From: Pelagibius sp964472095
GTDB lineage: Bacteria > Pseudomonadota > Alphaproteobacteria > Kiloniellales > Kiloniellaceae
Direction of reading: 5' to 3'
Length of the DNA stretch: 64,000 nt
Assembly (NCBI GenBank): GCA_964472095.1
Contig: CAYYIV010000016.1
Coordinates: 1 to 64,000, forward strand
Below are positions 25,528-35,752 of the stretch, one piece after another (the stretch's first letter is position 1; every line of letters starts with the position of its first letter). The translations under genes and the position numbers were made by a program. The notes beneath the pieces were generated by a model, which made no database searches, was not told the DNA's origin, and was given only the letters and a program-made list of their open reading frames with translations.

Positions 25528-25605
25528 GGAATCTACCCTGTCTGATTGGTTTCGATTGGATGAAAGCTCACAAGAGGCTCTCATGAGCCCGCCAGTCAGC
25601 CGGTG

Positions 25606-25632
25606 TTAGCACTCGACATCGCCGAGTGCTAG
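25606..25632 (-). promoter_or_regulatory. CIRCE element (HrcA operator) of groESL
   Basis: TTAGCACTC, nine bases, GAGTGCTAG: one mismatch from the CIRCE consensus. It overlaps the predicted transcription start, as expected for repression by HrcA. hrcA itself is not in the window. Confidence 0.95.
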
Positions 25633-25637
25633 CGCTG

Positions 25638-25666
25638 CATATAAAAGGCCAGGGTGGCTAAGTCAA
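25638..25666 (-). promoter_or_regulatory. Sigma-70-type promoter of groESL
   Basis: On the minus strand: -35 TTGACT (25661-25666), a 17-base spacer and -10 TATATG (25638-25643), with CIRCE at the start site. The -35 box overlaps the stop codon of hflX (25663-25665), so the heat-shock promoter is partly inside the upstream gene. Confidence 0.65.
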
Positions 25667-27003
25667 CCGCCGGAGGCGAGGTTTCCGACCGGGACCGACG
25701 ATTCGATCAGGGAATCGGCCAAAATCTGAGCATTCTCAATAGATCCGGCAAATTTCTTGAGGAAACGCTCCAGATCCTGCCGGGCGATCTTCACATCGAC
25801 CTCGGTGGACATGCCCTCGTCGCGGCGCGCCAGAACCTCGCCGTGGTCGTAGAGCCAGGCCAGCGCCGCGCCCTCCTCCAGCTTGAGGGCGATGGTGGCC
25901 TCGCGGCGGCGGGCCGAGAGCCGGCGGTCGATCAGCGCCAGCACGGCGGCGCAGCCCTCCCCGGTCAGGGCCGAGCAAAGCACGCTGTTCTCGCTGTCCG
26001 CCGTGCGCTGCCTGAGGTGCGCCTGGCCGGCGGCATCCAGCAGGTCGGCCTTGTTCAGCACCTCCAGGACGTGGCTGGCAGCCTCCGAGATGCCGAGGTC
26101 GGCCAGCACCGCCTGGACGTCGGCCTGCTGGGCGAGGCTGTCCGAATGCGCCGCATCGCGGACATGGAGGATCAGGTCGGCCTCGGTGACCTCCTCCAGG
26201 GTGGCGCGGAAGGCGGCCACCAGGTCGGTCGGCAGATCGGAGATGAAGCCGACGGTGTCCGACAGGATGATGATCTGGCCGGACGGCAAGCCGACCCGCC
26301 GCATGGTCGGGTCCAGGGTGGCAAAGAGCTGGTCGCGGGCCAGCACCTTGGCGGCGGTCAGGCGGTTGAACAGGGTCGACTTGCCGGCGTTGGTGTAGCC
26401 GACCAGGGCGACCACCGGGTAGGGCACACGCTGGCGGGCGCCGCGATGCAGCGAGCGGGTGCGCTGCACCTGGTCGAGTTCCTTTTTCAGCCTGACGATG
26501 CGCTCGGTGATCAGGCGGCGGTCGATTTCCAGCTGGCTTTCGCCCGGGCCGCCCATGAAGCCGAAGCCGCCGCGCTGGCGCTCCAGGTGGGTCCAGGACC
26601 GCACGAGGCGGGAGCGCTGGTAGGTCAGCGCCGCCAGTTCGACCTGCAGCTTGCCCTCCTTGGTACGGGCACGCTCGCCGAAGATCTCGAGGATCAGCCC
26701 GGTGCGGTCGATGACCTTGCAGTCCCAGGCGCGCTCCAGGTTGCGCTGCTGGACCGGCGTCAGCGCGGCATCGACCACCACGACGCCGATCTCGAGGAGA
26801 CGAATCTCCTCGGTGAGGCGCTCGACGGCGCCACCGCCGATCAGCGTGTTGGGCCGCGGCTTCTTGACCGCCACGACCTCGCTGGCCGCCACCTCGAGGT
26901 CGATGGCGGCGGTCAGGCCCACAGCCTCGGCCAGACGCGCGTCAGGCGCGCGCAGGCCTGGCTGCAGGAGGTCGGGGTGCAGGACGAGGGCACGTTCGGT
27001 CAT
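25663..27003 (-). CDS. hflX: Ribosome-associated GTPase HflX
   Basis: A 446-residue GTPase that binds and splits (heat-)stressed or stalled 70S ribosomes. The N-terminal HflX domain ends in the glycine-rich linker GGFGFMGGPGESQLE (145-159); the G domain has G1 VGYTNAGKST (201-210), G3 SDTVGF (248-253) and G4 NKADLL. The ATG at 27003 gives the conserved N-terminus; the longer frame from 27048 is rejected. It follows hfq, the usual order, and its end overlaps the groESL promoter. Confidence 0.97.
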   Translation of the reverse strand: MTERALVLHPDLLQPGLRAPDARLAEAVGLTAAIDLEVAASEVVAVKKPRPNTLIGGGAVERLTEEIRLLEIGVVVVDAALTPVQQRNLERAWDCKVIDRTGLILEIFGERARTKEGKLQVELAALTYQRSRLVRSWTHLERQRGGFGFMGGPGESQLEIDRRLITERIVRLKKELDQVQRTRSLHRGARQRVPYPVVALVGYTNAGKSTLFNRLTAAKVLARDQLFATLDPTMRRVGLPSGQIIILSDTVGFISDLPTDLVAAFRATLEEVTEADLILHVRDAAHSDSLAQQADVQAVLADLGISEAASHVLEVLNKADLLDAAGQAHLRQRTADSENSVLCSALTGEGCAAVLALIDRRLSARRREATIALKLEEGAALAWLYDHGEVLARRDEGMSTEVDVKIARQDLERFLKKFAGSIENAQILADSLIESSVPVGNLASGG

Positions 27004-27086
27004 GGATGGCGACGGCGCCGGGCGCCGCCCCTTTCTTTCAGGCCGCAAATGCCTGGAGATTCAGCCTTGCCACGACCGCTAGAGGG

Positions 27087-27344
27087 TCATCCCTCGGCCG
27101 CTTCTTCTTCCTTGCTGGGATCGAAGAGCTGGACCGGGGTGGCCGGCATCACGGTCGAAATCGCGTGTTTGTACACCAACTGCGAGTGCGCGTCGCGCCG
27201 CAGGAGTACGGAAAAATTGTCAAACCAAGTAACAATCCCCTGCAGCTTTACGCCATTCACCAGGAATACCGTAACCGGTACCTTGTTCTTCCTGATGTGG
27301 TTGAGGAATACGTCTTGGACGCTTTGGTTCTTTTCGGCGGCCAT
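27087..27344 (-). CDS. hfq: RNA chaperone Hfq
   Basis: The 85-residue Sm-like hexamer that pairs sRNAs with mRNAs. Sm1 (VPVTVFLVNGVKLQGIVTWFD) and Sm2 (YKHAIST) are intact, with the distal-face residues and a short acidic tail (KEEEAAEG). Hfq in this order, trkA-dat-hfq-hflX, is standard in alphaproteobacteria; here a HAD hydrolase gene is inserted between dat and hfq. Hfq influences nitrogen fixation and Ntr regulation in related species. Confidence 0.98.
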   Translation of the reverse strand: MAAEKNQSVQDVFLNHIRKNKVPVTVFLVNGVKLQGIVTWFDNFSVLLRRDAHSQLVYKHAISTVMPATPVQLFDPSKEEEAAEG

Positions 27345-27585
27345 TTTTCTCGCACCTTATTCTTGTTCTTAACAGCGGTCGTCTAACTTTTTCTGGCCCT
27401 TGCACGTTCGTGCAGGTTTGCGGTGCGTACGCACTTTGCCGCACCTCGGGTGCCGATCGCACCGCAAGATGTCACTCCGGCATGCCTGCGGCGCGCGCAA
27501 ACGCGGAACCCAGACAGACCTTCCTAACACGGCTTGCGTGAAATGAAAAACCATCCTGTAGGGGTACCGGGAGCCCGGGTTTCGC

Positions 27586-28284
27586 TTACGCGAAGTCTCC
27601 TATTTGCGGTTCTACCGAGCCGTTTTCAAGGGCTTGCAGGGCAAGCATTGCCAGCGCCCCGCAGTCGCTGAGATGGCGGTCGAGGGTGAGCCCCTCGAAC
27701 TCGCCGCGCGCCGGCGCCTCCCCCCGCAGCAGGATCGCCGTGCAGCCGCTGTTGCGGGCGCAGAGCACGTCGATGTCGGTGTCGCCGACGAACCATACCG
27801 CCGGGCCCGACGGGATGCCGCTGCCCGCGAGGGCGAAATCCACCACCTCCCGGGCCGGCTTGTCGTGGGACGCGTCGGCGGCGCCGACCAGCGAGTCGAA
27901 GTACTTGTCCCAGCCGAGCGCCGCCGCCTCCAGGCGCAGCAGGTGCCCGCGCTTGTTGCTGACCACGCCGAGCAGCAGGTCTTCCGCCGCGGCCAGGGCG
28001 TGCAGCATCTCGCCGGCACCCGGCAGGGCGCGCAGCTGCGCCAGGTGGTCGGCCTCGTAGGTGCGGTAGAACACCGCCGTCGCCTCCTCCGTCCGCTCGC
28101 CGAAGAGTTCCGGGAAGCTGTCGCGCGCCGACTTGCGGACGTTGCGGCGGCACTCCTCCAGGGTCCAGGGACGCTGGCCCATGGCCGCGAAGGTCGCCGT
28201 CATGGCGTGGTGGATGAGCGCCCAGCTGTCGACCAGGGTGTTGTCCCAGTCGAAGAGGATGGCTTTCGGTGCCGGCAGGTTCAT
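27586..28284 (-). CDS. HAD hydrolase of uncertain substrate
   Basis: A 232-residue HAD phosphatase: motif I ILFDWDNTLVDS (D12, D14), motif II VVSNKRG, motif III Lys in SHDKPAREV, motif IV FVGDTDIDVLCA. The Trp between the aspartates (D-W-D) and the longer cap distinguish it from the Gph at 6653. The start ATG overlaps the stop of the D-amino-acid aminotransferase gene by four bases, so they are translationally coupled. It separates dat from hfq. A 241-base gap to hfq holds nothing I can name. Gph-like activity is a guess from the superfamily only. Confidence 0.82.
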   Translation of the reverse strand: MNLPAPKAILFDWDNTLVDSWALIHHAMTATFAAMGQRPWTLEECRRNVRKSARDSFPELFGERTEEATAVFYRTYEADHLAQLRALPGAGEMLHALAAAEDLLLGVVSNKRGHLLRLEAAALGWDKYFDSLVGAADASHDKPAREVVDFALAGSGIPSGPAVWFVGDTDIDVLCARNSGCTAILLRGEAPARGEFEGLTLDRHLSDCGALAMLALQALENGSVEPQIGDFA

Positions 28285-29144
28285 GCCGATTTCCGCAGCG
28301 ATTGCATGTAGTCCATGTAGTGCTGGCGCAGCTTGCCGGTGAGGATGCCGGGGTGGCCGTTGCCGATCGGCTTGCCGTCGAGCTGGGTGATCGGCAGCAC
28401 GAACGAGGTGCTGGAGGTGAGGAAGGCTTCCCGCGCCGCCCTGGCCTCGTCGACGGAGAAGCTGCGCTCCTCCAGCGCATAGCCTTCCTTGCGGATCAGC
28501 TCCAGCAGGGTGATCCGGGTGATGCCGTTGAGGATGGCGTGGGTGGCGTCGCGGGTCACCACCTTGTTGTCGGCGGTAACGATCCAGGCATTGGTCGAGG
28601 TGCCCTCGGTGACCATGCCATCGCCGTCGACCTGCCAGGCCTCGTAGGCCCCCGCCTCCACCGCCGCCTGCTTGCCGAGGATATTCGGCAGCAGGGAGAC
28701 GGACTTGATGTCGCAGCGGTCCCAGCGCTGGTCCGGCACCGTGATGACCTTCAGCCCCTCGCTCAGCACCTGCTCGCTGTGGGGTTTCATCTGGCGCGTG
28801 GTCATCACCAGGGCGGGCCTGGCGCCCTTGGGGAACTTGTGGTCGCGCGGCGCCACGCCGCGGGTGATCTGCATGTAGAGGAAGCCGTTGGAGAGTCCGT
28901 TGCGGCGCATCAGCTCGCGCGACACCAGCTTCAGCGCCGGACGCGACATCGGCTGGGCAATGCGCAGCTCCCGCAGCGAGCGGTCGAGGCGGTCGAGGTG
29001 CAGATCCTCGTCGACCAGGATGCCGTTGAACACCGGCACCACCTCGTAGACGCCGTCGGCGAACTGGTAGCCGCGATCCTCGATGTGCACGGCCGCTTCA
29101 CCATGCGGCAGGTAGCGGCCATTGACGTAGGCTAGACGGGGCAT
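28281..29144 (-). CDS. dat: Class IV aminotransferase, D-amino acid aminotransferase type
   Basis: A 287-residue PLP enzyme of fold type IV. Catalytic Lys in CDIKSVSLLPNILGKQ (near residue 145), the phosphate-cup EGTSTNAWIV and the opening AYVNGRYLPHGEAAVHIEDRGYQFADGVYEVV match bacterial D-amino acid/branched-chain class IV enzymes; the RGYQFADGVYE form favours D-amino acid transaminase. It makes D-Glu/D-Ala for peptidoglycan or salvages D-amino acids. It lies between trkA and the HAD gene, its usual alphaproteobacterial place. Confidence 0.88.
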   Translation of the reverse strand: MPRLAYVNGRYLPHGEAAVHIEDRGYQFADGVYEVVPVFNGILVDEDLHLDRLDRSLRELRIAQPMSRPALKLVSRELMRRNGLSNGFLYMQITRGVAPRDHKFPKGARPALVMTTRQMKPHSEQVLSEGLKVITVPDQRWDRCDIKSVSLLPNILGKQAAVEAGAYEAWQVDGDGMVTEGTSTNAWIVTADNKVVTRDATHAILNGITRITLLELIRKEGYALEERSFSVDEARAAREAFLTSSTSFVLPITQLDGKPIGNGHPGILTGKLRQHYMDYMQSLRKSA

Positions 29145-29187
29145 CCGCGGCCTCTCCTTTGGGCGGGAATCGGAAAACTGCCAGATC

Positions 29188-30564
29188 CTAGAAAAACTCG
29201 AGCTTCACGGCAAAGAGCTTCTCGACCTTCTTGACCGCTTCCGAGCGCGCGAAGATCACTACCAGGTCGTTCGCCCGGGTCACGGTGTCGCCGCGCGGAA
29301 TGATGACCTCGTTGCCGCGCACGATGGCGCCGACGATGACCCCGTCCGGCAGCCGGGCGTCGCGAATCGGCACGCCGACCAGGCTGGAGGTCTCCAGGGC
29401 CTCGGCCTCGATGACTTCGCCGAAATCCTCGCTCAGAGAATGTACCGAGCGGATGCGGCCGCGGCGCACGTGCTGCAGGATCTTGGAAACCGTGATGGCG
29501 CGTGGGCTCACCACGGTATCGATCCCCAGGGTGCTGACCAGCGGCCCGTAGGAGGTCTTGTTGATCAGGGTGACTGCACGCTTGCAGCCGTAGCGCTTGG
29601 CCAGCAGCGAGGTCAGGATGTTGACCTCGTCGTCGTTGGAGACGGCGATCACCGTTTCGGCGGTGGCGGCGTTGGCCTCTTCCAGGATCTCCGTATCAAG
29701 GGCATTGCCGTGGATCACCACGGTGCGCTGCAGGGACTGCGCCACGGTCTCAGCGCGGCGCTTGTCCACCTCGATCACCTTGAGGTTCACCTGCGGATGA
29801 TTCTTCTCAACCGCGTGCGCCAGGTTGAGGCCGATGTTGCCGCCGCCGATGATGATGACGCGGCGCGCCTCCTTCTCCTCGTGGCCGAAGGCCCCCATGG
29901 TGCGCTGCAGGTGACTGGTGTCCGCCACCAGGTAGACGTCGTCCCCGGCCCGCATTTCGTCGTCGGGCGTCGGCACGAAGCCCTTGCCGTCGCGCGAGAC
30001 GCCGATCACCACGATGTGGAGGTCCGGGAACAGGGCGGTGAGCTGGCGCAGCGGCGTGTTGATGACCGGCGTGTCCTCACTGCAGTGCAGGCCGACGAGG
30101 CTGACCTTGCCGTTGGCCAGCGGCTGCACGTCGAAGGCACCCGGCAGCTGCAGGCGCCGCTCGATGGCGCGCGCCACCTCGATTTCCGGTGAAATGATCA
30201 CGTCGATCGGCATGTGTTCGCGGCTGAAAAGGTCCGACCACATGGGATCGAGATAGCTCTGGTGCCGCACGCGGGCGATCTTGGTCGGTACTTCGAAGAT
30301 CGAGTGGCAGATCTGGCAGGCCACCATGTTCACCTCGTCGGCGTAGGTCACCGCGATGACCATCTCGGCGTCGGCCGCGCCGGCGCTTTCCAGCACGTCG
30401 GGATGGGAGGCAAAGCCGACCAGGCCCTTCACGTCGAGCGAGTCGGTGATCTTCTCGATCAGCTCGCGCGACTGGTCGATGACCGTCACGTCGGCGTTCT
30501 CGCTCGCCAGATAGCGCGCGATGTTGAAGCCGACCTGACCGGCGCCGCAGATAATGACCTTCAT
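29188..30564 (-). CDS. trkA: Trk system potassium uptake regulatory protein TrkA
   Basis: A 458-residue cytosolic protein with two RCK modules, each an NAD-binding Rossmann fold (VIICGAGQVGFNIARYL at the start; VIIIGGGNIGLNLAHAVE after about residue 235) followed by a TrkA-C domain (last half ends in PRGDTVTRANDLVVIFA). It gates the TrkG/TrkH potassium channel in response to NADH/ATP. No trkH is adjacent. Its position directly after ntrX is conserved in alphaproteobacteria. Confidence 0.96.
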   Translation of the reverse strand: MKVIICGAGQVGFNIARYLASENADVTVIDQSRELIEKITDSLDVKGLVGFASHPDVLESAGAADAEMVIAVTYADEVNMVACQICHSIFEVPTKIARVRHQSYLDPMWSDLFSREHMPIDVIISPEIEVARAIERRLQLPGAFDVQPLANGKVSLVGLHCSEDTPVINTPLRQLTALFPDLHIVVIGVSRDGKGFVPTPDDEMRAGDDVYLVADTSHLQRTMGAFGHEEKEARRVIIIGGGNIGLNLAHAVEKNHPQVNLKVIEVDKRRAETVAQSLQRTVVIHGNALDTEILEEANAATAETVIAVSNDDEVNILTSLLAKRYGCKRAVTLINKTSYGPLVSTLGIDTVVSPRAITVSKILQHVRRGRIRSVHSLSEDFGEVIEAEALETSSLVGVPIRDARLPDGVIVGAIVRGNEVIIPRGDTVTRANDLVVIFARSEAVKKVEKLFAVKLEFF

Positions 30565-30600
30565 GGGTTAGATGGCTCCGCTGGCTCGCCGGTCGCTCAT

Positions 30601-31971
30601 TCAGGCGCGCTCCACCGAGCCGACGCCGAGCGAGCGCAGCTTGCGGTGCAGGGCGGAGCGTTCCATGCCGACGAAGGAAGCGGTCCGCGAAATGTTGCCG
30701 CCGAAACGCATGACCTGGGCCTCCAGGTACTTGCGTTCGAAGACCTCGCGGGCCTCGCGCAGCGGCAGGGACATGATCTCCTCCCCGGTCTCGCCGGGCA
30801 GCGAGGTGGGCGAGGACGCGCCGATTTCCGGCGGCAGCATGTCGGGGCGCACGAGATCCTGCGGGCGGCCCGGGGCCATGATCAGCACCCACTCGATGAC
30901 GTTGCGCAGCTGTCGCACGTTGCCCGGCCAGTCGTAGGCGCGCAGCGCCGCCAGGGCATCGTCGCTAAGGCCCCGCGGCGGCAGGCCGGCGTTTTCTGCA
31001 GCGCGGTCCATGAAATAGGCAACCAGCTCGGGAATGTCCTCGCGTCGCTCGCGCAGGGCCGGTACCTCGATGGGCACCACGTTGAGCCGGTAGAAAAGAT
31101 CCTCGCGGAATCGCCCGTCGGCAATCAACCCGGGCAGGTCCCGGTTGGTGGCCGCGATGACCCGCACGTCGACGGCGATGCGCTTGTCGCCGCCGACCCG
31201 CTGGAAGGTCTGCTCCTGCAGCACGCGGACGATCTTGCCTTGGGTTTCCATCGGCATGTCCGCCACCTCGTCGAGAAACAGCGTGCCGCCGTGCGCCTTC
31301 TCGAAGGTGCCGACCTTGCCGCCGCTCTCGACGCCGAAAAGCTCCGGCTCGAGGCGGTCCGGGTGCATGGTGGCGCAGTTCAGCGCCACGAAGGGCTCCA
31401 GAGCCCGGTGCGAGCAGGAATGCAGCTGGCGCGCAACGACCTCCTTGCCGGTACCGGCCGGGCCGGTGATCAGCACACGGCTGCCGGTCGGCGCCACCTT
31501 GCGGATCGCCTGGCTGGCATGGTGGAACCAGTGGGAGCACCCGATGAAGTCGGAACTCTGGCCGATACGCAGGCGCAGCTCCTCGTTCTCGCTGCGCAGG
31601 CGCGCAGCCTCGATGGCGCGGTGGACCACCAGCAGCAGGCGGTCGGATTTGAAGGGCTTTTCGATGAAGTCGTAGGCGCCGAGCTTGATGGCATTGACCG
31701 CGGTCTCGATGTTGCCGTGGCCGGAGATCATCACCACCGGCGTGGCAGGGGACTCCTGCTTGACGACGCTCAGGATCTCCATGCCGTCGAGCGGCGAATT
31801 CTCCAGCCAGATGTCGAGCACGACCAGGCTCGGCTGGCGCTCGCGCAGCAGCGCGAGGGCACTCTCGCTGTCACCGGCATCGCAGGTTTCATAGCCTTCA
31901 TCCTGCAGGATGCCGGTGATCAGCATCCGGATATCGGCCTCGTCGTCTACGATGAGAATTTCGTTACCCAT
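30601..31971 (-). CDS. ntrX: Response regulator NtrX
   Basis: A 456-residue regulator paired with NtrY. Receiver 3-120 with D10, D53 (VVLDIWLE) and Lys105; AAA+ domain with Walker A TGPAGTGKE (169-177) and Walker B GTLFLDEV; C-terminal Fis-type helix-turn-helix (GNISRTASFVGMERSALHRKL). The sigma-54 contact motif GAFTGA is absent: at 214-226 the loop reads VESGGKVGTFEKA. NtrX proteins of this type regulate sigma-70 promoters in cell-envelope, respiration and nitrogen control. The ATG at 31971 overlaps ntrY by eight bases. Confidence 0.95.
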   Translation of the reverse strand: MGNEILIVDDEADIRMLITGILQDEGYETCDAGDSESALALLRERQPSLVVLDIWLENSPLDGMEILSVVKQESPATPVVMISGHGNIETAVNAIKLGAYDFIEKPFKSDRLLLVVHRAIEAARLRSENEELRLRIGQSSDFIGCSHWFHHASQAIRKVAPTGSRVLITGPAGTGKEVVARQLHSCSHRALEPFVALNCATMHPDRLEPELFGVESGGKVGTFEKAHGGTLFLDEVADMPMETQGKIVRVLQEQTFQRVGGDKRIAVDVRVIAATNRDLPGLIADGRFREDLFYRLNVVPIEVPALRERREDIPELVAYFMDRAAENAGLPPRGLSDDALAALRAYDWPGNVRQLRNVIEWVLIMAPGRPQDLVRPDMLPPEIGASSPTSLPGETGEEIMSLPLREAREVFERKYLEAQVMRFGGNISRTASFVGMERSALHRKLRSLGVGSVERA

Positions 31972-34303
31972 GTCCCGCAGCTCTTTCCACAGACGGAATA
32001 TCGCCCGCCTCTTCGGCTTGCCCGCCGCTGCTTTCCGCCACTTCATCGCGCAAGGGGAAAACGAGACTGACGACGGCACCCCCACCTTCCCGATCGCGAA
32101 GGATCAGGTCGCCGCCGTGGTCCTCCATGATCTTCTTCACAATTGCGAGCCCAAGTCCAGTGCCCCGCTCCCGCGTGGTCACATAGGGCTCGGTCAAGCG
32201 GTTGCGGTTGGTCGTCGGCAGACCCTTGCCGTTGTCGGCGATCTCGATCACGCAGTTGCTGCCGGCCGTTCCCAGCGCGATTCCGATGGCCCCGTCGCCG
32301 GCATCCCCTCCCTGCGCCTGGTAGCGGCCTTCGATCGACTCGATGGCATTCTTGATGAGGTTGGTCAGCGCCTGGCTGATCTGGCGGCCGTCGCAGGCCA
32401 GCACCACCGGCTCCGGCGGTGCCGTGAAATCAAAGCTCAACTGGGAATGTGCCGTGCGCTGCAGGAAAACCGCCTGTTCGATCAGCTTGCCGATGTCCTC
32501 CTTGCGCATCACCGGCGCCGGCATGCGCGCGAAGGCGGAGAACTCGTCGACCATGCGGCCGATGTCGCCAACGTGGCGCACGATGGTGTCGGTACAGACC
32601 TGGAAGGTCTCCGGGTCGTTGGTGATCTGGCCGACGTACTTGCGCTTCAGTCGCTCGGCGGCAAGCTGGATCGGTGTCAACGGGTTCTTGATCTCGTGGG
32701 CGATGCGGCGCGCGATGTCCGACCAGGCGGCCTTGCGCTGCGCCGCCAGCAGCTGCGTGATCTCGTCGAAAGTGACCACGAAGCCCATGACGGCATCGTC
32801 TTCGAGTTCGGCCGAGATGCGTACCAGGAGGACCCGTTCCGCACCGCTGGAATCCGGAATGGAGAGTTGCTGCTCGGCCAGCTTCCTGGGCCGCCGGCGG
32901 GCCCGATCCAGCAGGTCGGCGACCTCCGGCATGACCTCGGGCAAGCCGCGACCGCGCAGCGACTTCGCGCGCGCGCCCAGGAAGTCGCAGGCCTTGCGGT
33001 TCACGAGGTCGATGCGCCCGGTCTCGTCGACGCCGATGACCCCGGCCGAAACGCCGCCCAGCACCGCCTCGATGAAGCGATTGCGATAATCGAGCTGCTC
33101 GTTCGCCTCCAGCAGCGCGTCCTGCTGGCGCTCCAGCTGACTGGTCATCTTGTTGAAGGCGCGCGACAGGTTGCCGATCTCGTCGCGCCGCGGCGGTCCC
33201 AGCACCCTGGCCTTGAGGTCGCCCTTGCCGACCCTCTCCGAGGCCGCGATAAGGCTGCCGATCGGCCCCGTCATCTGATTGGCGAAAGCCAGACCGATCC
33301 AGACCGCCACCAACAGCAGCAGCAGCGCCACCACCAGGAAGATCAGCGCGAAGGTGATCTGCAGGCTGAAGCGGTTGCCCTCCAGTTCCTCGTACCGCTG
33401 CACCGCCCAGCTGGTACTTTCCATATGGCCCAGCACGCGCGGATCGACCAGGCGGCCGACATAGAGAAAGGCGTCGGCCGCGAGATCCAGGCGGACCAGG
33501 GCGCGCACCCGATCCTCATCCTCTGAAGTCATTACGGCCATGCCGGTGGCGCGGGCCCGCTCGAAGGCCCAGTCGGGAATGTCCGGATTGAAGGCGAGGA
33601 AGAAGTTGGAGGAGCGCGCCAGCATGCGCCCCTCGCTGTCGTAGACCGCCGCCTCGGGCAGATATCGCAGGCTGGCCTGGCGGGTGATCATGTTGTTGAA
33701 GAGTGCCGGGTTGTAGACCAGCGTCGGACCACCGCGGTTCAGCACCTGGGCGATGGACAGGGCATCGGTGGCGATGGCCTGCTGGTGCTCTTCCAGGTAG
33801 GCGGTGGCCACGGCCCGCGAGTTCTTGATGGCGGTCGACACCCGCTCGCTGAACCAGAACTCCAGGCCCAGGTCGAACATGATGACCGAGAAGGCGGCGA
33901 CCAGGATGGTCGGTGCCACGGCCACCACCGAAAACAGCGCCACCAGCCGCCCGTGCAGGCGGGACCCCGCGCGCCCTTTCTTGCGTTCGATCCAGAGGAT
34001 GGCCAAACGCCGTGTGATCAGCGCGGCAAGCCCGAGGCTGATCACCAGGTCGGCCAGCAGCAGCAGGAGGATATGCCGGGCGTTGCTGGCAGCCGCCAGG
34101 TTGCCGGTCATGGCCACGAAAGTGGCGATGCCACAGGACAAGCCGGCGACAAGCAGGATCAGCGCGATGGTGCGCTCGACCTTGATCTGGCGCAGCAGCA
34201 GAATGAGGCGGGGCAGAAGCGCGGCGGCTTCCCTGGCCCGCTCCGGCGCCTCATCGTCGCCGAGGGGCGCATTGCCCTCACCGGTCTGTTGTATATTTAC
34301 CAC
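31964..34303 (-). CDS. ntrY: Sensor histidine kinase NtrY
   Basis: A 779-residue membrane kinase. The first third has about four membrane helices and an extracytoplasmic segment, followed by HAMP (VARSRVLGPPRRDEIGNLSRAFNKMTS region), a PAS domain (LGGVSAGVIGVDETGRIDLVNR) and the kinase core: H-box AHEIKNPLTPIQLA near residue 535, N-box NLIKNAIESIE near 650 and G-box GTGLGLAIVKKI. It phosphorylates NtrX, and in several alphaproteobacteria senses redox/oxygen or nitrogen state. Three bases separate it from ntrC. Confidence 0.96.
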   Translation of the reverse strand: MVNIQQTGEGNAPLGDDEAPERAREAAALLPRLILLLRQIKVERTIALILLVAGLSCGIATFVAMTGNLAAASNARHILLLLLADLVISLGLAALITRRLAILWIERKKGRAGSRLHGRLVALFSVVAVAPTILVAAFSVIMFDLGLEFWFSERVSTAIKNSRAVATAYLEEHQQAIATDALSIAQVLNRGGPTLVYNPALFNNMITRQASLRYLPEAAVYDSEGRMLARSSNFFLAFNPDIPDWAFERARATGMAVMTSEDEDRVRALVRLDLAADAFLYVGRLVDPRVLGHMESTSWAVQRYEELEGNRFSLQITFALIFLVVALLLLLVAVWIGLAFANQMTGPIGSLIAASERVGKGDLKARVLGPPRRDEIGNLSRAFNKMTSQLERQQDALLEANEQLDYRNRFIEAVLGGVSAGVIGVDETGRIDLVNRKACDFLGARAKSLRGRGLPEVMPEVADLLDRARRRPRKLAEQQLSIPDSSGAERVLLVRISAELEDDAVMGFVVTFDEITQLLAAQRKAAWSDIARRIAHEIKNPLTPIQLAAERLKRKYVGQITNDPETFQVCTDTIVRHVGDIGRMVDEFSAFARMPAPVMRKEDIGKLIEQAVFLQRTAHSQLSFDFTAPPEPVVLACDGRQISQALTNLIKNAIESIEGRYQAQGGDAGDGAIGIALGTAGSNCVIEIADNGKGLPTTNRNRLTEPYVTTRERGTGLGLAIVKKIMEDHGGDLILRDREGGGAVVSLVFPLRDEVAESSGGQAEEAGDIPSVERAAGHG

Positions 34304-34306
34304 AGG

Positions 34307-35748
<1,442 letters not shown>

Positions 35749-35752
<4 letters not shown>

